From an uncultured Bizionia sp. (GTDB lineage: Bacteria; Bacteroidota; Bacteroidia; Flavobacteriales; Flavobacteriaceae), in the NCBI GenBank assembly GCA_947496215.1, contig CANMCF010000020.1:1-64000 (forward strand): a DNA stretch of 64,000 nt, given 5' to 3'. A model generated the notes under the pieces. It was given only the letters and a program-made list of their open reading frames with translations, had not been told where the DNA came from and did no database searches. Made by a program: the position numbers and the translations under genes. Positions 1-9,471 of the stretch are shown here, piece by piece. Within the stretch, counting starts at the first letter, position 1; each line of letters starts with the position of its first letter.

Positions 1-3000
1 AACGTAGGCGAGAACCTACCAGACTTCTTGGACACTGATTCCGATGACGACGGCTGTTCGGATGCGAACGAATACTACGGAAACGACACGGCCGATGGCG
101 GTGACGGTGGACAATATGGAGTGGATCCAGCAGTGGTGAATGCAGATGGAACTGTATCGGCAGCAAGTTACCCGGCAACGGGAGCGGACACCGATGGTGG
201 AGGAACGGCTGACAACGTGGAAGTGGGGCCAGATCCTGATGCGGATGGCGTGGCGAATGCCTGTGACCCGGACGACGACAACGATGGAAACCCGGATTCG
301 ACGGATCCCAACCCACAAGACCCGACGGCTGTTGATGACACGGCCACGGCCACGATCGGAACGGCAGAGGCTATAGACATCTTGGGCAACGACGACTACC
401 TGCCGGACAACACCGGGACACCGGGTAGCGACGTGTACATCACGGACGCCGGAACGGGCAGTGGCGTAGGTATCATCACCTTCGATGAGAATACGGGAGA
501 ATTGATATACACACCGGCCTTGAGTGAAGGTGGTATGGTCGTGACAGTGGACTACACGGTCTGCAACGACTTGACGGGAGACGGTCCGAGTCCAGACGAC
601 GTCTGTGACACGGCTACTGTTACGATCACGGTTGCAACAGGACCAGACGCCGATGGCGATGGGATCCCGGATGCAGTGGATCAGGATGACGATAACGACG
701 GCATATTGGACGTTGCGGAAGGGCCGGGCGACCCAAGTGCTGACGACGACAACGACGGGGTGCCGAACTACTTGGACGACGATCCAGCGGATCCATTGGT
801 TGGAGACGTTAACGGCACGGTCGAAGCGGCCTACGACGCCGATGGTGACGGCGTATCCAACCACTTGGACTTGGATGCGGACAACGACGGGATCTACGAC
901 ACCGTGGAGACCGGAGGCACGGATGCGAACAACGATGGAATAGCCGATGGCACGCCGGATCCAGTTACTGGAATTCCTGCAACTGCGGGATCAGGTGTTG
1001 GAACTCCAGTTGATACTGATGGTAACGTGGGTGAGAACTTACCGGATTTCTTGGATCAAGATAGCGATGACGATGGTTGTTCGGATGCGAATGAAGCATA
1101 TGACAATTCAATTGCAGATGGAGGTGATGGTGGTTCTTATGGAACAGGAGAACCACAATTGGGAGTAGATTCCAATGGGCTGGTTATTGGGGCTGATTAT
1201 ACTACAGGTACAAATACAGATGTTGTAACTCCTGGAGTTGATATAGATGGAGATGGAGTTATTGGAGGATGTGATGACGATGATGATGGAGATGGTGACC
1301 CGGATGTTACGGATCCAGATCCAACAGATCCTTGTATTTATGATCCAACGAATCAGGATATCACTATGGTGGAAGCATCTTGGAATGCATTGGATTGTGA
1401 TATGGATGGATTGACCAATGAAGAAGAAACAACTGGAGTTGATGACCCATCTACAACAGATAGTCCAAATGGAAACACAACAGATCCTCTTGATCCCGAT
1501 ACAGATGGTGATGGTGTGGATGATGGACAAGAAGGAAGTGATATGACTGACCCTAACGACCCTTGTGATTATGATCCATCTAGTCAAGACCTTACTATGG
1601 TTGAAACATCTTGGAATGTATTGGATTGTGATGGAGATGGTGTCACTAATGGACAAGAAATAATAGATATGACCGATCCAAATGATCCTTGTTCTTATCA
1701 AGCGTCAAGTCAAGATTTAAGTACGGTTACGCAAGAATGGTTAGATGCAGATTGTGATATGGACGGGTTGACCAATGGAGAGGAAACTACGGGAGTAGAT
1801 GATCCAGATACAGTTGCTGATCCAAATGGAAACACGACAGATCCTCAAGACTCTGATACTGATGGAGATGGTGTTACCGATGGGCAAGAAGCAATAGATA
1901 TGACTGATCCAAATGATGTATGTGATTATGATGCAGCCAATCAGGACATCACGATGGTGGAAGCAGGATGGAGTATAGCAGATTGCGATAATGATGGATT
2001 GACCAATGAAGAGGAAACAACTGGGATTGATGATCCAACGACGACAGCCGATCCAAGCGGAAACACAACAGATCCACAAGATATAGATACTGATGGAGAC
2101 GGTGTTACCGATGGACAAGAGGCAATAGATATGACAGATCCAAATGATCCTTGTGATTTAGAATTGACAAGTCAGACGGAAATACCTGATTTAGCTTGGT
2201 TGGATTTGGATTGTGACAATGATGGTTTGACCAATGGAGAGGAAATGACAGGAGTTGATGATCCAAATACAGCAGGTGATCCAAATGGAAACACGACAGA
2301 TCCTCTAGATCCTGATACAGATGGAGATGGAGTAACCGATGGTCAGGAGGCAATAGATATGACAGATCCAAACGATGTTTGTGATTATGATGCAGCCAAT
2401 CAGGATATCACGATGGTAGAAGTAGGCTGGAGCACAGCGGATTGTGATAATGATGGGTTGACCAATGAAGAAGAAACAACTGGAGTTGACGATCCAACGA
2501 CAACAGCCGATCCAAACGGAAATACGACAGACCCATTAGATATAGATACGGATGGAGATGGAGTAACCGATGGACAGGAGGCCATAGATATGACCGATCC
2601 AAATGACCCATGTGATTTGGAGTTGTCAAGTCAAACCGAGACACCGGATTCATCTTGGTTGGATTTGGATTGTGACAATGATGGATTGAACAATGGAGAG
2701 GAAACTACGGGAGTAGATGATCCTACGACAACAGCCGATCCTAATGGTAATACGACAGATCCATTGGATGAAGATACAGATGGAGACGGTGTTACCGATG
2801 GTCAAGAGGCAATAGACATGACCGATCCAAACGATGTCTGTGATTACAATGCCGCCAATCAAGATATCACGATGGTAGAAGCTGGATGGAATGCAGCCGA
2901 TTGTGATGGAGATGGGGTAACGAATGGACAAGAGGTCATAGATATGACCGATCCATTGGATGTCTGTGATTACGATGTCGTAAATCAAGACGTTACTCAG

Positions 3001-4062
3001 GTTTCAAGCGAATGGTTGGATGCCGATTGTGACGGAGATGGAGTGACCAATGGTCAAGAGATGAATGACAATACGGATCCTTTGGATTCTTGTAGCTTCA
3101 ATCCTAACAGTCAAGATGGTTCAATGACTACTGATGAATATGATATGTTGGATTGTGATGGAGATGGAGTAACCAATGGTGATGAAACTGGAGATGGAAC
3201 CGATCCTTTAGATCCGTGTAGTTATGAAATGTTAAGTCAAGATGTAACTATTGTAACACCAGAATGGGAAGCTTTGGATTGTGATGGAGATGGTGTAATC
3301 AATGGAACAGAGCTGGACGACGGAACCGATCCTCAAAATCCTTGTGACTTTGTGGTAGACAGCCAAACAGAACCTGTTAATGTAGGATATGGGGATTTGG
3401 ATTGTGACGGAGACGGAGTAACCAATGAACAAGAAGCCAATGATGGTACTGATCCTACGGATTCATGTAGCTTCGAAATCAGTAGTCAGACATTGCCTCC
3501 TTCAGATGAATGGAATGATGCCGATTGTGATGGAGACAGTGTTTCCAACAGTCAAGAAGTCGATGATGAGACCGATTCTTTGGATCCTTGTGATTTCGAC
3601 TTTACGAATCAAGATCTGACAGATGTATCGGATGAATGGTTGTTATTGGATTGTGATGGAGATGGTTTCTTGAATGGAGACGAACCAGGGGATGAAAATG
3701 ACAACGACATTCCAGATTACATTGAAGTCAACAATGGAGATCCAGATGCACCAGATGGCATAAACATATTTGATATAATGACGCCTAATGGAGATGGTTT
3801 AAATGATGTATTCGTAATACAAGGTATAGAACAATACCCTAACAATACATTGAGGATATATAACCGTTGGGGAGTAAAAGTCTACGATGTAGATGGATAT
3901 GGACAGAATGGCAATTACTTTAGAGGTATCTCGGAAGGACGAGTAACTATCAAGAAGGACGACAAGTTGCCAGTAGGAACATATTACTATGTGTTAGATT
4001 ATGTGAACGCTTCTGGAAACACGGTATCAAAAGCAGGTCCATTATATATTAATAGAAGATAA
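1..4062 (+). CDS. Giant repeat adhesin with gliding-motility (CHU_C) C-terminal domain, 5' partial
   Basis: The frame is open from base 1, so the gene begins before the window. About 1350 residues are visible. The first third holds aspartate-rich calcium-binding type segments (DxDxDG) and one Ig/cadherin-like stretch near residues 108-210. From about residue 440 to 1230 there are 14 thrombospondin-type-3-like modules, each starting with DCD and ending near DPC, in a short form (8 copies) and a long form (6 copies) carrying an extra EETTGVDDP...DTDGDG part. The last ~95 residues (TPNGDGLNDVF, YNRWG, GTYYY) form a gliding-motility-associated domain, a type B sorting signal for the T9SS. I infer a very long cell-surface adhesin related in role to SprB. 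The next two genes are T9SS partners. The first ~960 bases have markedly higher GC than the rest. Confidence 0.9.
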   Translation, partial: NVGENLPDFLDTDSDDDGCSDANEYYGNDTADGGDGGQYGVDPAVVNADGTVSAASYPATGADTDGGGTADNVEVGPDPDADGVANACDPDDDNDGNPDSTDPNPQDPTAVDDTATATIGTAEAIDILGNDDYLPDNTGTPGSDVYITDAGTGSGVGIITFDENTGELIYTPALSEGGMVVTVDYTVCNDLTGDGPSPDDVCDTATVTITVATGPDADGDGIPDAVDQDDDNDGILDVAEGPGDPSADDDNDGVPNYLDDDPADPLVGDVNGTVEAAYDADGDGVSNHLDLDADNDGIYDTVETGGTDANNDGIADGTPDPVTGIPATAGSGVGTPVDTDGNVGENLPDFLDQDSDDDGCSDANEAYDNSIADGGDGGSYGTGEPQLGVDSNGLVIGADYTTGTNTDVVTPGVDIDGDGVIGGCDDDDDGDGDPDVTDPDPTDPCIYDPTNQDITMVEASWNALDCDMDGLTNEEETTGVDDPSTTDSPNGNTTDPLDPDTDGDGVDDGQEGSDMTDPNDPCDYDPSSQDLTMVETSWNVLDCDGDGVTNGQEIIDMTDPNDPCSYQASSQDLSTVTQEWLDADCDMDGLTNGEETTGVDDPDTVADPNGNTTDPQDSDTDGDGVTDGQEAIDMTDPNDVCDYDAANQDITMVEAGWSIADCDNDGLTNEEETTGIDDPTTTADPSGNTTDPQDIDTDGDGVTDGQEAIDMTDPNDPCDLELTSQTEIPDLAWLDLDCDNDGLTNGEEMTGVDDPNTAGDPNGNTTDPLDPDTDGDGVTDGQEAIDMTDPNDVCDYDAANQDITMVEVGWSTADCDNDGLTNEEETTGVDDPTTTADPNGNTTDPLDIDTDGDGVTDGQEAIDMTDPNDPCDLELSSQTETPDSSWLDLDCDNDGLNNGEETTGVDDPTTTADPNGNTTDPLDEDTDGDGVTDGQEAIDMTDPNDVCDYNAANQDITMVEAGWNAADCDGDGVTNGQEVIDMTDPLDVCDYDVVNQDVTQVSSEWLDADCDGDGVTNGQEMNDNTDPLDSCSFNPNSQDGSMTTDEYDMLDCDGDGVTNGDETGDGTDPLDPCSYEMLSQDVTIVTPEWEALDCDGDGVINGTELDDGTDPQNPCDFVVDSQTEPVNVGYGDLDCDGDGVTNEQEANDGTDPTDSCSFEISSQTLPPSDEWNDADCDGDSVSNSQEVDDETDSLDPCDFDFTNQDLTDVSDEWLLLDCDGDGFLNGDEPGDENDNDIPDYIEVNNGDPDAPDGINIFDIMTPNGDGLNDVFVIQGIEQYPNNTLRIYNRWGVKVYDVDGYGQNGNYFRGISEGRVTIKKDDKLPVGTYYYVLDYVNASGNTVSKAGPLYINRR

Positions 4063-4076
4063 ATCATAAATTAAAT

Positions 4077-4103
4077 ACCTGGTGGGGCTTTCCCACTGGG
4101 TTT
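4077..4103 (+). promoter_or_regulatory. Strong RNA hairpin between adhesin and sprF-like gene
   Basis: A 10-base-pair stem (two G-U pairs) with a 5-base loop, followed by only three T residues, sits 14 bases after the adhesin stop and 14 bases before the next start. It may be a weak terminator or a processing site setting the ratio of adhesin to downstream transcript; the short T run argues against full termination. Confidence 0.5.
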
Positions 4104-4116
4104 AATATTCGCACTT

Positions 4117-5061
4117 ATGAAAAATAATTTCTTAACAATTCTAGTCATAGCAATATTCACATCTTGTGTCACATTGAGTTATGGTCAACAAGATGCTCAG
4201 TATACACAATATATGTATAACACATTAAGTATAAACCCCGCCTATGCTGGCTCAAGGGATATTTTAAGTTTTGTCGGATTGTATCGTACGCAATGGGTAG
4301 GGCTAGATGGAGCTCCTGATACATTTACTGCATCTTTGCATTCTCCAGTAGGAGAAAAAGTAGGGTTGGGTTTTAATGTTACTCATGATGAAATTTTTAT
4401 TACTCAAGAAACTTATATAGACCTAGACTTTAGTTACACTTTAAACCTCACAGAAGAGAGAAAATTGGCATTGGGATTGAAAGCAGGTGGACATTTTCTT
4501 AATATTGATACCAATAGATTGAATACAGGAGCTTTCAACCCTGGAGATGCTGAGGCGGAAATTAATGTGGATAATAAATTTTCTCCTCAATTTGGAGTTG
4601 GGATTTATTATTATACGGATGAATGGTATCTAGGATTGAGTGTGCCGAACATGTTAGAGACGAAACATTTTGATTTAAATGCAGCAAACAACAACTCATT
4701 TGCAACTGCAAAAGAGCGAGTTAACATCTACTTGATGGCTGGTAAGACAATCGAATTCAGTAGTGACCTCAAGTTTAAGCCAGCGGCACTGTTAAAGGCA
4801 GTTGACGGTTCTCCCGTACAAGCGGATCTTTCAGCAAACTTCTTGATAAAGAGTAAGCTGACATTAGGAGTAGCCTATAGATGGAGTGCCGCATTGAGTG
4901 GTATGGTAGGTTTCCAACTATCAGATTCGTTGATGCTTGGATTTGCCTATGACAGGGAAACTACGGAATTAAAGCAATATAACGATGGCTCGTTTGAGTT
5001 TTTCTTACGCTATGAGCTATTTAAGCGAAACAATCGTATGATTTCACCAAGATTCTTTTAA
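4117..5061 (+). CDS. PorP/SprF family T9SS outer-membrane protein
   Basis: 314 residues with a signal peptide (about 1-23) followed directly by the family hallmark QYTQYMYN...SINPAYAGS. The rest alternates in beta-strand fashion and ends in an aromatic residue (PRFF), as expected for an outer-membrane beta-barrel. PorP/SprF proteins are needed for secretion or surface attachment of their cognate CHU_C adhesins, as SprF is for SprB in Flavobacterium johnsoniae. Here the gene lies directly after such an adhesin, so I infer it is that adhesin's partner. Only 54 bases separate it from the adhesin and 24 from the next gene, in keeping with one operon. Paralogues are common in these genomes, so I give no gene symbol. 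Confidence 0.9.
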   Translation: MKNNFLTILVIAIFTSCVTLSYGQQDAQYTQYMYNTLSINPAYAGSRDILSFVGLYRTQWVGLDGAPDTFTASLHSPVGEKVGLGFNVTHDEIFITQETYIDLDFSYTLNLTEERKLALGLKAGGHFLNIDTNRLNTGAFNPGDAEAEINVDNKFSPQFGVGIYYYTDEWYLGLSVPNMLETKHFDLNAANNNSFATAKERVNIYLMAGKTIEFSSDLKFKPAALLKAVDGSPVQADLSANFLIKSKLTLGVAYRWSAALSGMVGFQLSDSLMLGFAYDRETTELKQYNDGSFEFFLRYELFKRNNRMISPRFF

Positions 5062-5085
5062 CCAAACTAGAAAAATACTTGAAAT

Positions 5086-7044
5086 ATGAGACAATATATA
5101 AATATCATAATCACTTTGGTTCTCGTAGGTAGTTCACAAGTGTGGGCACAAGAGAATACTGTAGACAAGGGAGATAAGGAGTTCGAAAGACTTGCCTATG
5201 TAGATGCGAGGGAGGCCTATTTAAAGGTAGCCGAAGAAGGGTATCAATCCGAGGATTTGTTGAAGCGGTTGGCTGACTCTTATTATTTTACGGCAGATTA
5301 TACTCGAGCATCCAAATGGTATGGTACCTTGTATGACTTTGGAAATAGAGATGCAGATTACTTGTATAAATACGCATTGTCGCTTAAAAGCGACAAATCG
5401 TATGTAGCTTCCGATCTAATAATGGAAGAGTTTCTAAACGTGAAAGGAGAAGATTATCGTGCTAAGCTGTTTTTGAATGAACGAAATTATTTGGAAGAAA
5501 TAGAGGAACAATCAGGGCGTTTTGAAATGTCCAACATTGGATTTAATTCGAAGCTTTCAGATTTTGCCCCTACTTTTTACCAAGGGAGATTGGTATTTGC
5601 ATCCAATAGGAATAAGCGTGCAGCAAGGAAAATGATCCATGATTGGAACGAACAACCATTTTTGGATATTTACGGTGTGTCCATCGGAGATGATGCCAAT
5701 GCTAGAGGAGCACAGAAATTCAATAAAAATATCAACTCGAAATACCATGAATCAACTGCGGTCTTCACGAAGGATGGTATGACCATGTATTTTACGAGAA
5801 ACAACTATACCAATAAAGACTATAAGGAAGATGAAGTAGGAACAAATCGTTTGAAGTTGTATAGGGCAAAACGAACAGAAGAAACAAATGATTGGGAAAT
5901 AGAAGAATTACCATTCAATAATGATGAGTATTCCGTAGCTCACCCAGCATTGAGCAAGGATGAGAGAATATTGTATTTCGCAAGTGACAAGCCAGGAGGT
6001 AAAGGTCTTTCCGATTTGTACAAGGTTCAAATCCAAGAGGATGGATTTGGTTCGGTTGTGAGTTTGGGAGATGGCATCAATACTGAAGGAAGAGAAACTT
6101 TTCCTTTTGTTAGTGAAGATAATAAACTATACTTTGCGTCAGATGGACATATCGGTCTAGGTGGATTGGATGTATTCGTTGCAGAAATCGATGGAGGAGA
6201 TTATGGAGAAGTCTTCAATTTGGGAAGACCTATAAACAGTCCTCAAGACGATTTTACTTTCATAATCAAAAAAAATGGATTAGGATATTTTGCATCCAAT
6301 AGAGAGGGCGGTGTCGGTGACGATGACATCTATAGTTTTAAAAGCATAAGACCACTGATTACCAAAAGGCAATGTAGACAAGAAATGGGAGGAATCGTAA
6401 GGGATGATAGAAGTGAGGATCCAATAGCAAACGCCAAGGTCTATTTGTTGAATTCCGAAGGGAAAATAGTAGATGAAAAAGTATCGGATTTTGACGGTTC
6501 TTTCAAGTTTAAAGGGTTGACTTGTAGTGCACAATATTCCGTGCGTTCCAAAAAAAGAGAATATTTGACGGCAGAAAAACCTTTTGCCACAGGAAAAAAG
6601 AGAGGAATAGTCGAACGTACATTATATATGAAAAAAGGAAGGGATTTAGGAGAAACCGAAGCGTCCCCAGGTTCTGATTTGGTGAAAATATTGGGATTGA
6701 ACATAATCTACTTCGATTTGAATAAGGATTATATAAGGAAAGATGCAGAGATAGAACTACGTAAGATAATAGCTGTGATGAATCTATACCCAAAAATGAA
6801 GATAGATGTACGATCACATACGGATAGTCGATCCAGAGATTCTTATAATATGAATTTGTCAGAACGTAGAGCACAATCGACGATAAATTATCTTGTAAAA
6901 ATAGGAGGTATAGATCGTTCAAGGCTACAAGGTAAGGGGTATGGAGAAACCAGACTGCTTAACAGATGTAGCAACGGTGTTCCTTGTGGGGAATACGAAC
7001 ATCAACAAAATAGAAGAAGCGAGTTTATAATAGTTGCTAATTAA
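5086..7044 (+). CDS. PorE-like OmpA family protein (TPR, beta-propeller, CarboxypepD_reg, OmpA)
   Basis: 652 residues. A signal peptide (1-22) is followed by a TPR-like helical part (about 30-140), a PD40/WD40 propeller (about 150-420) with repeated YFASNR/YFASD blades, a carboxypeptidase-regulatory-like fold (about 435-510) and an OmpA C-terminal peptidoglycan-binding domain (about 545-650, with IYFDLNK, HTDSR and LSERRAQ). This is the domain order of PorE (PG1058) of Porphyromonas gingivalis, a periplasmic T9SS component that anchors the machine to peptidoglycan. It closes the adhesin operon and is followed by a clear terminator. I infer that it anchors or supports export of the upstream adhesin; such OmpA genes often follow sprF paralogues. 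Confidence 0.88.
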   Translation: MRQYINIIITLVLVGSSQVWAQENTVDKGDKEFERLAYVDAREAYLKVAEEGYQSEDLLKRLADSYYFTADYTRASKWYGTLYDFGNRDADYLYKYALSLKSDKSYVASDLIMEEFLNVKGEDYRAKLFLNERNYLEEIEEQSGRFEMSNIGFNSKLSDFAPTFYQGRLVFASNRNKRAARKMIHDWNEQPFLDIYGVSIGDDANARGAQKFNKNINSKYHESTAVFTKDGMTMYFTRNNYTNKDYKEDEVGTNRLKLYRAKRTEETNDWEIEELPFNNDEYSVAHPALSKDERILYFASDKPGGKGLSDLYKVQIQEDGFGSVVSLGDGINTEGRETFPFVSEDNKLYFASDGHIGLGGLDVFVAEIDGGDYGEVFNLGRPINSPQDDFTFIIKKNGLGYFASNREGGVGDDDIYSFKSIRPLITKRQCRQEMGGIVRDDRSEDPIANAKVYLLNSEGKIVDEKVSDFDGSFKFKGLTCSAQYSVRSKKREYLTAEKPFATGKKRGIVERTLYMKKGRDLGETEASPGSDLVKILGLNIIYFDLNKDYIRKDAEIELRKIIAVMNLYPKMKIDVRSHTDSRSRDSYNMNLSERRAQSTINYLVKIGGIDRSRLQGKGYGETRLLNRCSNGVPCGEYEHQQNRRSEFIIVAN

Positions 7045-7097
7045 TATTCATATTTCGGGAGAAAATATCTATATACTTTATTTATATGCAACTAGTT

Positions 7098-7125
7098 GAA
7101 TGCCCTTGGCCAAGGGCATTCTTTT
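7098..7125 (+). terminator. Rho-independent terminator of the adhesin operon
   Basis: A perfect 12-base inverted repeat (7098-7121) followed by TTTT, 54 bases after the OmpA-protein stop codon. Confidence 0.8.
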
Positions 7126-7210
7126 ATATATTGACTTCCTATTAAAATTAACATAAAACCAATAAAAGCTATAAGCTATTTTGTAAATTTGTCGTTACTC
7201 AATAGAAAGA

Positions 7211-7747
7211 ATGATTGAAGAAAAAGTAATACTTGTAAACGAAAAAGACGAACAAATAGGTTTGATGCCAAAACTTGAAGCTCATGAAAAGGGGCTTTTG
7301 CATCGTGCTTTTTCTGTTTTCATCTTTAATGACAAAAATGAATTGATGCTTCAACAGAGAGCATTGAGCAAATATCATTCTCCAGGTTTATGGACAAATA
7401 CATGTTGTAGCCATCAAAGGGAAAGCGAAAGCAATTTACAAGCGGGAACTAGACGTTTACGAGAAGAAATGGGATTTGAGACCTTGTTGGAGGAAAAGAC
7501 TTCTTTTATATACAAGGCTCCTTTTGACAATGGGTTGACTGAACATGAATTGGATCACATCATGGTAGGCTATTTTAACGAAGCACCAGTTATAAACAAA
7601 GAAGAAGTAGAATCTTGGAAATGGATGCCACTGGAACAAGTAAGAGAAGACATTAAGGTTAATCCAGAAAACTATACGGCTTGGTTTAAAATCATATTCG
7701 ATAAATTTTATGAATTTATAAACATAGTAGATGATGGTAACCGTTAG
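7211..7747 (+). CDS. idi: Isopentenyl-diphosphate delta-isomerase, type I
   Basis: 178 residues, the normal length for bacterial type I IDI. It interconverts isopentenyl and dimethylallyl diphosphate in isoprenoid (quinone, carotenoid) synthesis in the cytosol. Visible signatures are the Nudix fold, the NTCCSH segment (63-68) with the catalytic Cys and a metal-binding His, LREEMGF (83-89) as the Nudix helix, and EHELDH (111-116) with the acidic catalytic/metal residues. The 3' end overlaps the next gene by 17 bases, so the two are probably translated from one message. Confidence 0.95.
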   Translation: MIEEKVILVNEKDEQIGLMPKLEAHEKGLLHRAFSVFIFNDKNELMLQQRALSKYHSPGLWTNTCCSHQRESESNLQAGTRRLREEMGFETLLEEKTSFIYKAPFDNGLTEHELDHIMVGYFNEAPVINKEEVESWKWMPLEQVREDIKVNPENYTAWFKIIFDKFYEFINIVDDGNR

Positions 7748-8141
7748 TAGAAAAGCACATTTCAATGCCGCGCACAGGTTATACCGTAAAGATTGGTCAT
7801 TCGAAAAGAATGATGCAGTATTTGGCAAATGCAACAACCCGAATTTTCATGGGCACAATTATGAATTGATTGCAAGTGTTACGGGAGAAATAAATCCAGA
7901 GACAGGTTATGTCATAGATATGAAAATTCTAAAAGATATAATCAAGAAAGAAGTGGAAGATGCTTTTGATCATAAAAATTTGAATATCGATGTTCCAGAA
8001 TTTGAAAATCTAAATCCAACAGCAGAAAATATTGTTGTTGTCATATATGATAAAATTAAATCGAAGTTGGACTCCAAATTGGATTTGGAGGTGACATTGT
8101 ATGAGACTCCACGAAATTTTGTAAGCTATTCAGGAAAATAA
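7731..8141 (+). CDS. queD: 6-carboxy-/6-pyruvoyl-tetrahydropterin synthase family (QueD-like)
   Basis: 136 residues. Zinc ligands are visible as His15 (FNAAHRL) and the His40/His42 pair (FHGHNY), and the catalytic Cys34 lies in GKCNNPN; a late LYETP supplies the conserved Glu. The family converts 7,8-dihydroneopterin triphosphate to a tetrahydropterin; in bacteria QueD makes 6-carboxytetrahydropterin for queuosine, whereas PTPS makes 6-pyruvoyl-tetrahydropterin. The motif CNNPNxHGHNY occurs in both subgroups, so the exact product is uncertain. Its ATG lies 17 bases inside idi. A second ATG follows at once. Confidence 0.85.
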   Translation: MMVTVSRKAHFNAAHRLYRKDWSFEKNDAVFGKCNNPNFHGHNYELIASVTGEINPETGYVIDMKILKDIIKKEVEDAFDHKNLNIDVPEFENLNPTAENIVVVIYDKIKSKLDSKLDLEVTLYETPRNFVSYSGK

Positions 8142-8144
8142 TTT

Positions 8145-9116
8145 ATGAAAACACCATATCCAATACGGTTTGAACCAATTTTAAAGGACAAGATTTGGGG
8201 AGGACAAAAGCTAAAGACGCTTTTAAACAAATCGAGTGATTTGTCCAATATAGGGGAAAGTTGGGAAATTAGCGATGTTGATGGAGATACTTCCATTGTA
8301 AAAAATGGAAGCTTGGAAGGAAGGAATCTAAAATCCCTTTTGGAAACCTACAAAGGAGACTTGATAGGAGATAAAAACTATGAGACATTTGGAAATAAAT
8401 TCCCATTGTTAATTAAGTTCATAGATGCCAAAGAACACTTGTCCATTCAATTGCATCCCAATGATGATCTAGCTGCAAAACGACACAATTCCTTTGGTAA
8501 GACGGAAATGTGGTATGTCATGCAAGCCGATGAAAATTCCAACTTGATCGTTGGTTTTAACCAAAAGGTAACCTCTGAAACCTACTTAAGGCATTTAGAG
8601 GACAAAACATTACCGAAAATCTTAAATTTTGATACCGTTAAATCTGGTGATACGTATTTTATCGAAGTGGGTAGATTACATGCCATAGGTGCTGGTGTAA
8701 TGCTTGCAGAAATACAACAAACCAGTGACATAACCTATAGGGTTTACGATTGGGATAGGGTGGATGATGATGGAAACGAAAGAGAGTTGCATAATGACTT
8801 GGCAATAGATGCTATCGACTTTGAAATGAAGGATGATTTTAGAATAGCATACTCCAAAGCTGAAAACGTTTCGAACAAAATGGTGAGTTGTCCTTATTTC
8901 ACAACAAACTACATCCCTATGGACAAAGAGACGTTGAAAAAGGAAAACGTATTCGATTCTTTCATTATATATATGTGCGTAGAAGGGGAGATGACATTAA
9001 AAACAGGCGTGTTTTCCGAAACAATCAAGAAAGGAGAGACTCTTTTACTACCAGCAAGTATTAAATCATTTGAAATTACAGCAAAAAAGGCACAACTATT
9101 AGAAGTTTATGTGTAA
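8145..9116 (+). CDS. manA: Mannose-6-phosphate isomerase, class I
   Basis: 323 residues. It interconverts mannose-6-phosphate and fructose-6-phosphate, feeding GDP-sugar and glycan synthesis. Conserved type I cupin features are QLHPND (102-107) with a zinc-binding His, GKTEMWY (118-124) with the catalytic/metal Glu, and GRLHAIGAG around residue 180. It resembles the short bacterial form (ManA/Pmi of Bacillus type) rather than the ~390-residue enterobacterial enzyme. It starts 3 bases after the queD-like gene, so it is probably the last large gene of an idi-queD-manA operon. Confidence 0.93.
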   Translation: MKTPYPIRFEPILKDKIWGGQKLKTLLNKSSDLSNIGESWEISDVDGDTSIVKNGSLEGRNLKSLLETYKGDLIGDKNYETFGNKFPLLIKFIDAKEHLSIQLHPNDDLAAKRHNSFGKTEMWYVMQADENSNLIVGFNQKVTSETYLRHLEDKTLPKILNFDTVKSGDTYFIEVGRLHAIGAGVMLAEIQQTSDITYRVYDWDRVDDDGNERELHNDLAIDAIDFEMKDDFRIAYSKAENVSNKMVSCPYFTTNYIPMDKETLKKENVFDSFIIYMCVEGEMTLKTGVFSETIKKGETLLLPASIKSFEITAKKAQLLEVYV

Positions 9117-9143
9117 TTTTGCTCCCAATAAAAATTAAATATT

Positions 9144-9413
9144 ATGGCAAATAAAAGAGACCTAAAGAAAGACATCAACTATGTTTTAGGTGACATTATT
9201 GAAGCAGTTTATGTTTGGGAATATTCAAACACAGGAAAAGATACGAAAGCTAGTGAAGCGATAATTGATGAAGCTATCGAAACTTTTGACAATTTAATTG
9301 CAAAAGTCAATGCAAAAGGAGTGGAAAACAAGAAGTCTCATTTTAAGGCAATTAACGAAGAGTTGGAAGCTAAAGGCCGCGCCCTGATTGAAAAGATAAA
9401 TAAATTAGCTTAA
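9144..9413 (+). CDS. Small conserved helical protein, function unknown
   Basis: 89 residues, no signal peptide or membrane segment. It is Lys/Glu/Ala rich (MANKRDLKKDINYV at the start, KGRALIEKINKLA at the end) and should be almost wholly alpha-helical, possibly a small coiled-coil or helical-bundle protein. I recognise the type from flavobacterial genomes but no function. It lies 27 bases after manA with its own ATTAAATATT-ATG leader, and just ahead of the tRNA-Thr promoter. Confidence 0.75.
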   Translation: MANKRDLKKDINYVLGDIIEAVYVWEYSNTGKDTKASEAIIDEAIETFDNLIAKVNAKGVENKKSHFKAINEELEAKGRALIEKINKLA

Positions 9414-9430
9414 AAAATCTTTAAAAAAAG

Positions 9431-9461
9431 TTTGCAGATATTAATTTCAACATTATATTTG
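9431..9461 (+). promoter_or_regulatory. Bacteroidetes-type promoter of tRNA-Thr
   Basis: TTTG at 9431-9434 and TATATTTG at 9454-9461, separated by 19 bases, match the Bacteroidetes sigma-A consensus (TTTG ... TAnnTTTG). The -7 box ends 10 bases before the tRNA. Confidence 0.8.
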
Positions 9462-9471
9462 CACTCGTTTT

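Noticed and set aside
16..864. A 282-residue open frame antisense to the adhesin, and other antisense frames along its repeats
   Set aside because: It is a by-product of the Asp-rich GAC/GAT codon pattern; it lacks a start context and reads as Val/Arg/Ile-rich low-complexity sequence.
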